In this document: in pieces, positions 1-4,951 of the stretch
How positions within the stretch are numbered: position 1 is the first letter of the stretch
Layout of the letters: each line of letters begins with the position of its first letter
NCBI GenBank assembly: GCA_002839205.1
Contig: PGXP01000121.1
Coordinates: 1 to 5,595 of the forward strand
Direction: 5' to 3'
DNA length: 5,595 nucleotides
Source: Spirochaetae bacterium HGW-Spirochaetae-9
GTDB taxonomy: Bacteria; Spirochaetota; Spirochaetia; Treponematales; Rectinemataceae
The notes under the pieces: generated by a model
Told to the model about the DNA's origin: nothing
The model's database searches: none
What the model saw: the letters and a program-made list of their open reading frames with translations, nothing else
Position numbers and translations under genes: made by a program

Positions 1-869
1 CTGTGGAAGTAGAGTTCCCTGCGCGACAGCTTGCCCGCAAGGGCGAGCTGTCGCTCGAGGGCGGCCGGGTCGACGCGTATGCCCATCGATGAAAGCTCGA
101 AGGCGCGCCCCAGGACGCCATTCCATATGATGATATCTCCGTTGAGGCCCTTGAATCCGCCTTCGGTGGGGGTGCTCCAGTCATCGTAGTCGGGGGCGCG
201 CCCGTCGTGGGGCTTGCCGTCAGCGAGGACTCCGCCTATGCCGATGAGGAATATGGCTCCATATTCCCTTGCGAGGGCATCCTCGCGATCCTTGGGGCTC
301 ATGGCAGGGTATCGGGCCTGAGCCTCCTCGGCATGGATGAAGGTGATCTCCTCGGGGAGCTCGATGGGCAATGCGTCGTAGAGATCGTGCATCCTGAACT
401 CGAGGCGCTTGATGGCGGAATAGATGCGTCGCACAACGCCCTTCAAAAATTCAAGCCTGCGCTCCGAAGCGTCGATCACGCGCTCCCAGTCCCACTGGTC
501 CACATAGAGGGAATGGATGGCATCCAGTTCCTCGTCGGCGCGGATGGCGTTCATGTCGGTGTAGAGTCCAAAGCCTTTTCCGAAGCCATACTCGGCGAGG
601 GCGAGCCGCTTCCATTTCGCCAGCGAGTGGACGATCTCGGCCCTCTGGTCGCCCAGCGCCTTCACGGGAAAGGCGACGGGGCGCTCGGTGCCGTTGAGGT
701 CGTCGTTGATGCCCAGTCCCGAGAGGACAAAGAGGGGGGCCGTGACGCGGGTGAGGTTGAGCTCAGTGGCCAGGCTCAGCTGAAAAAAGTCCTTGATTTC
801 CTTGATCGCCCTTTCGGTTTCCCGTACGCCGAGGAGGGGTTTGTAGGCAGCCGAGGCTGTGTCGCTCAT
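1..869 (-). CDS. asnA: Aspartate--ammonia ligase (AsnA), 3' end cut by window edge
   Basis: Makes asparagine from aspartate, ammonia and ATP (via aspartyl-AMP) in the cytoplasm. It has a class II aminoacyl-tRNA-synthetase-like fold and uses free ammonia, not glutamine. The 289 visible codons match E. coli AsnA (330 aa) along their whole length from memory. Landmarks are HSLAKWKR (81-88), GLYTDMNAIR (101-110), YVDQWDWERV (122-131), RAPDYDDWSTP (224-234), LNGDIIIWN (242-250) and SSMGIRVD (260-267). Asp56, Arg110 and Gln125 align with E. coli Asp46, Arg100 and Gln116, which are reported as essential. Roughly 40-50 C-terminal residues lie beyond position 1. The ATG at 869-867 follows AAGGAG (880-875) with a 5-nt spacer. 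The N-terminus is about 10 residues longer than in E. coli, as I recall for Bacillota/spirochaete forms. It is transcribed divergently from the aldo/keto reductase gene. A long plus-strand frame over the same bases is only its shadow. Confidence 0.96.
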   Translation of the reverse strand, partial: MSDTASAAYKPLLGVRETERAIKEIKDFFQLSLATELNLTRVTAPLFVLSGLGINDDLNGTERPVAFPVKALGDQRAEIVHSLAKWKRLALAEYGFGKGFGLYTDMNAIRADEELDAIHSLYVDQWDWERVIDASERRLEFLKGVVRRIYSAIKRLEFRMHDLYDALPIELPEEITFIHAEEAQARYPAMSPKDREDALAREYGAIFLIGIGGVLADGKPHDGRAPDYDDWSTPTEGGFKGLNGDIIIWNGVLGRAFELSSMGIRVDPAALERQLALAGKLSRRELYFH

Positions 870-979
870 GATTGCTCCTTGAAAGGCTTATATTCAGGGA
901 TTCCGATGCTTCCTGTCAATGATAAAGAATGTATGATAGTGTAGCGGCCATCGGGAAAACCACTGTCAGGAGAGAGATC
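870..979. promoter_or_regulatory. Divergent intergenic region, candidate promoters for asnA and the aldo/keto reductase
   Basis: This 110-bp stretch separates two diverging genes and must carry both promoters unless they lie inside coding sequence. On the minus strand there is a perfect TTGACA (919-914), but the nearest good -10-like hexamer, TATAAG (892-887), is 21 bp away, which is too far for a standard sigma-70 promoter. On the plus strand TATGAT (932-937) is a good -10 match without a convincing -35. The hexamer ATGATA occurs twice in direct orientation (919-924 and 933-938), which could be chance in this AT-rich patch. The calls are tentative. Confidence 0.35.
968..976 (+). promoter_or_regulatory. 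Ribosome-binding site fixing the aldo/keto reductase start
   Basis: AGGAGAGAG lies just before the ATG at 980, with AGGAG (968-972) 7 nt from the start. This favours 980 over the in-frame upstream ATG at 929, whose extra 17 codons would run through the presumed promoter region and do not resemble the family's N-terminus. Confidence 0.8.
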
Positions 980-2002
980 ATGCCCAGCATACGATTAGGG
1001 AAAACAGGCATCGAGGTGGAGAAAAACGGCTTCGGAGCCCTGCCCATCCAGAGGGTTCCCCTCGAGGAGGCGGCAGCCCTCCTGCAGAAAGCCTACAGCG
1101 GCGGGATGCGATTTTTCGATACTTCCCGATCGTACAGCGACAGCGAAGCCAAACTGGGCCTCGGGCTTGGAGCCCAGCGTAGCAGCATCATCATCGCCTC
1201 AAAAACACCTTCAAAGACGGGCGAGGGCTTGAGGAAGGACTTGGCGACAAGCCTCGCCAACCTGAAGACCGATTACCTCGATATCTACCAGTTCCACAAC
1301 CCGCCCTTCTGCCCCAAGCCGGGCGACGGTTCAGGCCTCTATGAAGCCATGCTCGAAGCCAAGGAAGCCGGCAAGGTTCGCCACATCGGCATATCCAACC
1401 ATAGGATGAACGTGGCGCACGAGGCTATCGACTCAGGGCTGTATGAAACGCTCCAGTACCCCTTCTCCTACCTGGCGACAGAAAGGGAAAGGGAACTCGT
1501 CGAAAAGTGCGGGGCGGCGGGCATGGGCTTTATCGCCATGAAAGGCCTTGCCGGCGGACTCATCACCAACTCGTTGGCGGCCAGCGCCTGGATGAACCAG
1601 TTCGACTTCGTGCTTCCCATCTGGGGCATCCAGCATGAATGGGAACTGGACGAATTCCTTGCCCACATCGCCAATCCGCCCGCCCTTAGCCTGGAGATCC
1701 AGGCTGTCATTGAAAAGGACAGGGCCGAGCTCCTCGGTGAATTCTGCAGGGGCTGCGGCTATTGCCTGCCCTGCCCCGCCGGAATCGAGATCAACATGTG
1801 TGCCCGGATGTCCCTCCTGATCCGCCGGTCTCAGCCCGGGCGCTTCCTCTCGCCCGACTATCAGGCGATGATGAAAAGGATCAAAGGCTGCCTCCATTGC
1901 AACGCATGCGTAGCCAAGTGCCCCTACAGCCTCGATACGCCTTCCCTCCTGGCGAAAAATTATGTCGACTACAACGAGATCCTGGCGGGCAAGGTGGTGT
2001 AG
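980..2002 (+). CDS. Aldo/keto reductase with C-terminal 4Fe-4S ferredoxin domain
   Basis: Predicted cytoplasmic oxidoreductase of 340 aa. The N-terminal part (about 1-245) is an aldo/keto reductase TIM barrel starting RLGKTGIEVEKNGFGALPIQ. The family tetrad is visible as Asp47 and Tyr52 (FFDTSRSYSDSEA), Lys75 (IIIASKTP) and His106 (DIYQFHNP). GKVRHIGISNH (131-141) is the usual conserved strand. The C-terminal part (about 254-320) has two cysteine groups, C256/C259/C262/C265 (CRGCGYCLPCP) and C304/C307/C310/C314 (CLHCNACVAKCP), plus C274, as in two [4Fe-4S] cluster domains. NAD(P)H-dependent carbonyl reduction is the family activity. The Fe-S part suggests electron exchange with another donor or acceptor, but the substrate cannot be told. 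The start at 980 is chosen from its Shine-Dalgarno. It is divergent from asnA and followed by a small SnoaL-like gene after 112 bp. No frameshift or truncation is seen. Confidence 0.93.
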   Translation: MPSIRLGKTGIEVEKNGFGALPIQRVPLEEAAALLQKAYSGGMRFFDTSRSYSDSEAKLGLGLGAQRSSIIIASKTPSKTGEGLRKDLATSLANLKTDYLDIYQFHNPPFCPKPGDGSGLYEAMLEAKEAGKVRHIGISNHRMNVAHEAIDSGLYETLQYPFSYLATERERELVEKCGAAGMGFIAMKGLAGGLITNSLAASAWMNQFDFVLPIWGIQHEWELDEFLAHIANPPALSLEIQAVIEKDRAELLGEFCRGCGYCLPCPAGIEINMCARMSLLIRRSQPGRFLSPDYQAMMKRIKGCLHCNACVAKCPYSLDTPSLLAKNYVDYNEILAGKVV

Positions 2003-2114
2003 GCTTCATCAACCTCATGGAAATGGATTGTTTCGGCTCCGTGCCCTTTGGGGCATCCCGCGTATACCCGAAGGCATGATGATGTTACTCTGTTGCCACC
2101 GAAGGAGACCGAAC
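2003..2114 (+). other. Spacer between aldo/keto reductase and SnoaL-like genes
   Basis: This 112-bp gap contains one short perfect hairpin, TGCCC-tttg-GGGCA (2042-2055). No T-run follows it, so it is not a convincing intrinsic terminator. No promoter with both boxes was recognised. The two genes may be co-transcribed, or the second may have its own weak promoter here. Confidence 0.3.
2102..2108 (+). promoter_or_regulatory. Ribosome-binding site fixing the SnoaL-like start
   Basis: AAGGAGA lies just upstream of the ATG at 2115, with AGGAG (2103-2107) 7 nt away. The open frame extends upstream to 1962, but that extension overlaps the aldo/keto reductase gene in another frame and has no such site, so the short form is preferred. 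Confidence 0.8.
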
Positions 2115-2453
2115 ATGACACAGACGGAAGTCGTTTCCAGGCAGCTGGAACTCTACAACGCGCACGACCTGGAAGGATTTTGTTCATGCTACGCCGACGA
2201 CGCGGAATTGCGGAACATGGGCGAGACCGGGATTTTGTCGAGCACGAAGGACGAACTGAGGGAAATGTACCGCAGAAAGTTCTCAAACTCCGCGCTCAAG
2301 GCCAGGATCGCTAACAGGATCGTCAAAGGCAATTTCGTTATTGATCATGAATTGGTCGAAGGCGTGGGAGCGGGAGACAAACCGCTGGAAGTCGTCGCCA
2401 TCTACAAGGTAGACGGCGACCTCATCCAGAGCGTTCTTTTCATCAGGGACTAG
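2115..2453 (+). CDS. SnoaL-like / NTF2-fold small protein
   Basis: A 112-residue cytoplasmic protein with no signal peptide or membrane segment. It looks like the NTF2/SnoaL/ketosteroid-isomerase-like superfamily. An N-terminal helix leads into YNAHDLEGFCSCYADDAELR (14-33), the usual 'few residues, Asp, then acidic turn' pattern. The C-terminal half has strand-forming segments GNFVIDHELVEG (72-83), LEVVAIYKVDGDLI (91-104) and SVLFIRD (106-112), typical of the curved sheet that lines the pocket. The length fits a single domain. Members range from isomerases and cyclases to simple binding proteins, so no reaction can be assigned. It follows the aldo/keto reductase gene on the same strand. Its TAG lies only 4 bp from the stop of the convergent RraA-like gene. 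Confidence is good for a real gene and the fold, low for function. Confidence 0.85.
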   Translation: MTQTEVVSRQLELYNAHDLEGFCSCYADDAELRNMGETGILSSTKDELREMYRRKFSNSALKARIANRIVKGNFVIDHELVEGVGAGDKPLEVVAIYKVDGDLIQSVLFIRD

Positions 2454-2457
2454 CGGC

Positions 2458-3120
2458 TCAATCGAACTTTTTCAGCTCGTTTATCATGGCCATGACATCA
2501 GTATTATAGAGTCGCTCGATGTTGATCTTGGGGAATCCGCCCGCGCGGAAATGCTTGCGCAGTTCCACTTCCTTGGCCACGGATTCCTCGGCCCTGACGA
2601 GGAGGTCCAGGTAATTGTCGGGAGGGATGACCACGACGCCGTCGGCGTCGCCGAAGACGAGATCGCCGGGGTGGACGACCGCGCCCGAGCAGCTGACCGT
2701 GACGTCCTGTTCCCCGGAGATTCCGATGACGTTGGTCGTCACCACCGAGATGCCGGTACAGAAAACCGGATATCCGGACCTTTCGATGGCCAGGGAATCG
2801 GTCGCCGGACCGTCGATGACTATGCCGGCGAAGCCTTGGCACTCGCAGAAGAGCGCCACCATTTCGCCCACGCAAGCATAGGTCGTGTCGCCGCAGCGGT
2901 CGATCACGATGACCGATCCCTTCGGCGCGTGTTCCATGGCGTAATAGAGCGCGCAGGAATCCTTGCCCTGCAGCCTCACCGTATAAGCGGGTCCTACCAT
3001 TTTCGAATTCTTGTTGATCGGCTTCATCTCGGGGCGCATGTAACCGCCGCCTATGTAATGGCCGATGGTCGCCGGATCCACTTTCATGAACCGGTCGATG
3101 ATGTCCTGCGTAATTGCCAT
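2458..3120 (-). CDS. RraA-like family protein (possible aldolase/decarboxylase), atypical active site
   Basis: A 220-aa cytoplasmic protein of the RraA / HMG-CHA aldolase family. This family includes metal-dependent aldolases of 4-hydroxy-4-methyl-2-oxoglutarate and related acids, with side activity as oxaloacetate decarboxylases, as well as the RNase E regulator RraA. Family landmarks are GSVIVIDRCGDTTYACVGE (68-86), GFAGIVIDGPATD (96-108), YPVFCTG (117-123) and HPGDLVFGDADGVVVIPP (150-167). The usual 'DG-x-x-Arg-Asp' reads DGPATD, so the substrate-binding Arg is Thr107 while the metal-site Asp108 is kept. A classical HMG/CHA aldolase is therefore doubtful. RraA itself is shorter (about 160 aa), and this protein has an extended C-terminal tail (170-220), as the aldolases do. 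The ATG at 3120-3118 follows GAGG (3130-3127) with a 6-nt spacer. It is the last gene of the operon after the Nit-type hydrolase (12-bp gap). Assignment to the family is firm, the substrate is unknown. Confidence 0.88.
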   Translation of the reverse strand: MAITQDIIDRFMKVDPATIGHYIGGGYMRPEMKPINKNSKMVGPAYTVRLQGKDSCALYYAMEHAPKGSVIVIDRCGDTTYACVGEMVALFCECQGFAGIVIDGPATDSLAIERSGYPVFCTGISVVTTNVIGISGEQDVTVSCSGAVVHPGDLVFGDADGVVVIPPDNYLDLLVRAEESVAKEVELRKHFRAGGFPKINIERLYNTDVMAMINELKKFD

Positions 3121-3126
3121 TATTAA

Positions 3127-3138
3127 CCTCGCTTAGCG
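3127..3138 (-). promoter_or_regulatory. RraA-like gene ribosome-binding site in a small stop-codon hairpin
   Basis: On the minus strand, TCGC-taa-GCGA (3138-3128) can form a 4-bp hairpin whose 3-base loop is the stop codon of the upstream hydrolase. The right arm overlaps GAGG (3130-3127), the Shine-Dalgarno of the RraA-like gene. A ribosome finishing the hydrolase would open it. The stem is short and could be chance. Confidence 0.35.
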
Positions 3139-3960
3139 AATTTTGAGCTCGTAAATATCCGACCTTCTGTTCTTCAACGAGGGGATCTGCTCCCGGATCT
3201 TGTCCAGGAAATCCAGATCGATTTCAGCCAAGGTCACTCCCGGCTGATCCTTGGATCTCGCGATGACGGTTCCCCAGGGATCCACGACGAGGCTGTTGCC
3301 GAAAGCGGTGAAATTGGGTTTCTTGCCTATCTGGGCCGGCGCGACGATATAGCAGCCGTTTTCGATGGCGCGGGCGCGGAGAATGGGCTCCCAGTGATCC
3401 TTGCCCGTGGGAAGGGTAAAGTTGGCCGGCGTAAAGATGATCTGAGCCCCGTCCAGGGCGAGAAGACGGAACAGCTCGGGAAAGCGGATGTCGTAGCAGA
3501 TGGAGAATCCAAGCCTGCCCAGGTCGCTGTCCACGGTCACGATTTCCGCGCCCGGCTGGATTCTGGCCGACTCGTTGCATACGGTGCCGTCCGTGAGGGT
3601 GACATCGAAGGTGTGGAGTTTCCTGTAGCGCGCGATGATCCTGCCCTCCCTGTCCAGCATGATGGTGGTATTGAATCCCTTTGTATCGCCGGGGATTTCC
3701 TCCTTGATGCTGCCGCAATGGATGTAGATGCCAAGTTCCTTGGCCTTCCGCGCCAGAATTTCCGTGCTGTAGCCGGGGATGGGTTCCGCCCCGCCGCCTT
3801 CGCCGATATTGTCTCCCAGAAGGTTCATCACCTCGGGGAGGGCGACGAGCTGCGCGCCCTTGCGCGCGGCTTCGTCGATATACTCGCAGATCTGGGCCAG
3901 GTTCTTCCCCTTGTCGTTCTGCGTATCCAGCTGGATGATCCCGATCAGGAATTTTCTCAT
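3133..3960 (-). CDS. Nit1/Nit2-type carbon-nitrogen hydrolase (amidase)
   Basis: A 275-aa cytoplasmic nitrilase-superfamily enzyme that hydrolyses a C-N amide bond and releases ammonia or an amine. The Glu-Lys-Cys triad is visible as Glu43 (ALPEVMNLLG), Lys114 (RYRKLHTFDV) and Cys155 (GFSICYDIRFPELF). The segment HWEPILRARAIENGCYIVAPAQ-like (189-210) and NSLVVDPWGTVIA (222-234) closely resemble Nit1 and Nit2. These are deaminated-glutathione amidase and omega-amidase, which act on 2-oxo-glutaramate and 2-oxo-succinamate type compounds. The length is normal for the branch. The ATG at 3960 is chosen over an in-frame ATG at 4014 because AGGAG (3973-3969) sits 8 nt before it and the upstream version would overlap the oppF-type gene. 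It lies between the transporter ATPase gene and the RraA-like gene, suggesting it acts on the imported solute. The exact substrate is open; bacterial aliphatic amidases and N-carbamoyl amidohydrolases are alternatives. Confidence 0.93.
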   Translation of the reverse strand: MRKFLIGIIQLDTQNDKGKNLAQICEYIDEAARKGAQLVALPEVMNLLGDNIGEGGGAEPIPGYSTEILARKAKELGIYIHCGSIKEEIPGDTKGFNTTIMLDREGRIIARYRKLHTFDVTLTDGTVCNESARIQPGAEIVTVDSDLGRLGFSICYDIRFPELFRLLALDGAQIIFTPANFTLPTGKDHWEPILRARAIENGCYIVAPAQIGKKPNFTAFGNSLVVDPWGTVIARSKDQPGVTLAEIDLDFLDKIREQIPSLKNRRSDIYELKIR

Positions 3961-3968
3961 CGTATTCA

Positions 3969-3976
3969 CTCCTCTA
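3969..3976 (-). promoter_or_regulatory. Ribosome-binding site of the Nit-type gene abutting the oppF-type stop
   Basis: The minus strand reads TAG (3976-3974, stop of the ATPase gene) followed directly by AGGAG (3973-3969), 8 nt before the ATG at 3960. It decides the start of the hydrolase and suggests translational coupling. Confidence 0.8.
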
Positions 3977-4939
3977 TACAAGGCCGTTGATGGCTTTGAC
4001 ATGATGGCAGGCAACGTAATAATCCTCTCTCGCTTTCTCGAATGCCGGCTCCGTGGTCGAGCAGATTTCGGTGGCGTATTCGCATCTCTTGGCGAACCTG
4101 CAGCCGGGTTTCGGATTGATGGGCGAGGAAATTTCCCCTTTGAGCAGACGTCTGCACTTCTTCGCGCCGAGCGCGGGCACGGGAACCGCGGCGAGCAGCG
4201 CCTTGGTGTAGGGGTGAAAGCGATATTTGAAAATTTCCTTCACGGGCGCGTATTCTACCATCTTGCCCATATACATGACGAGGATGTTGTCGGAAATATG
4301 CTTGACGACGGCCATGTTGTGCGTGATGAAGAGGTAGGTAAGGTTTCTCTCCTGCTGCAGATCCTGCATCAGGTTGAGTATCTGCGCCTGGATGGATACG
4401 TCGAGGGCGGAGACAGGTTCGTCGCAGACGATGAACTTCGGATTGAGGGAGAGGGCGCGCGCCACGCCGATGCGCTGGCGGCGGCCGCCGTCCAGCTCGT
4501 GCGGATAGGAATCCGAAAGCCTGCGCGCGAGTCCAACCGTATCCATGAGCTTCCCGACCTGCTCGCTCAGTTCAGCGGAATCCTTGAACTTATTGTAGAT
4601 CTTCAGCGGTTCCGCGATGAGATTGCTCACCGACATCCTCGGATCGAGGGATGAAAAGGGATCCTGGAATATCATCTGCATATCCTGGCGATACCGCTTG
4701 AGGTCAGCACGATTCAGCTGGCTGATGTCCTCGCCCTCGAAATGGATGCTGCCCGAGGTCGCTTCCAGCAGGTGGATGGTCAGCCGGCCGAGGGTCGACT
4801 TGCCGCAGCCCGATTCCCCCACGACGCCGAGGGTCTGGCCCTTCGCGATGGCGAAGGATACGCCGTCGACGGCATGAAGATCGCCCCTGGGTGTCTTGAA
4901 ATATTTCCTGAGATCTTTGACTTCTATCAGTGCGCTCAT
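3974..4939 (-). CDS. Oligopeptide/dipeptide ABC transporter ATP-binding protein, OppF/DppF type
   Basis: One of the two ATPases that power a peptide or opine-like importer at the cytoplasmic face of the membrane, 321 aa. In order: Walker A GESGCGKST (41-49), Q-loop Gln92 in MIFQDPFSSLDP, signature LDGGRRQR (149-156), Walker B FIVCDE (169-174), D-loop SALD (177-180), H-loop His207 in FITHNM. The oligopeptide/dipeptide C-terminal domain begins at HPYTKALLAAVP (242-253). The signature is unusual: LDGGRRQR instead of LSGGQRQR, with Ser replaced by Asp and Gln by Arg. Four C-terminal cysteines (C280, C286, C293, C311) match the pattern of Dpp/Opp ATPases reported to bind a [4Fe-4S] cluster. F-type is inferred from the IVCDEPVSALDVSIQAQ motif and from its position after the D-type gene (9-bp gap). 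Peptides are the default substrate; nickel, sugars and other solutes are known for this family. Confidence 0.95.
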   Translation of the reverse strand: MSALIEVKDLRKYFKTPRGDLHAVDGVSFAIAKGQTLGVVGESGCGKSTLGRLTIHLLEATSGSIHFEGEDISQLNRADLKRYRQDMQMIFQDPFSSLDPRMSVSNLIAEPLKIYNKFKDSAELSEQVGKLMDTVGLARRLSDSYPHELDGGRRQRIGVARALSLNPKFIVCDEPVSALDVSIQAQILNLMQDLQQERNLTYLFITHNMAVVKHISDNILVMYMGKMVEYAPVKEIFKYRFHPYTKALLAAVPVPALGAKKCRRLLKGEISSPINPKPGCRFAKRCEYATEICSTTEPAFEKAREDYYVACHHVKAINGLV

Positions 4940-4951
4940 TGCAACCTCTTA
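4940..4951 (-). promoter_or_regulatory. oppF-type gene ribosome-binding site overlapping the oppD-type stop
   Basis: The minus strand reads TAAGAGG (4951-4945), in which the TAA is the stop of the oppD-type gene and AAGAGG is the Shine-Dalgarno, 5 nt before the ATG at 4939. This arrangement favours reinitiation by the same ribosomes and equal synthesis of the two ATPases. Confidence 0.7.

Noticed and set aside
887..919. TTGACA / TATAAG pair as a standard sigma-70 promoter for asnA
   Set aside because: The hexamers are good individually, but their 21-bp spacing is outside the usual 16-18 bp range. It is kept only as a tentative note in the intergenic feature.
207..944. Long plus-strand open frame (245 codons) opposite asnA
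   Set aside because: The minus strand encodes a highly conserved AsnA across the same bases. The plus frame has no recognisable motif and simply mirrors GC-rich codon bias.
1433..1897. Minus-strand open frame (154 codons) inside the aldo/keto reductase gene
   Set aside because: It is antisense to the conserved AKR and ferredoxin region, with no supporting Shine-Dalgarno or motif noted.
2042..2055. Hairpin TGCCC-tttg-GGGCA as a transcription terminator after the aldo/keto reductase
   Set aside because: The stem is only 5 bp and is followed by a mixed, C-containing sequence rather than a T-run, so it is not a convincing intrinsic terminator.
2551..3126. Plus-strand open frame (191 codons) opposite the RraA-like gene
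   Set aside because: The RraA-like protein on the minus strand is strongly supported. The plus frame is Asp/His/Gly/Arg-rich shadow sequence.
3394..4654. Long overlapping plus-strand open frames (198 and 291 codons) opposite the hydrolase and oppF-type genes
   Set aside because: Both lie antisense to genes with complete catalytic motifs and show no family resemblance. They are typical shadow frames in GC-rich DNA.
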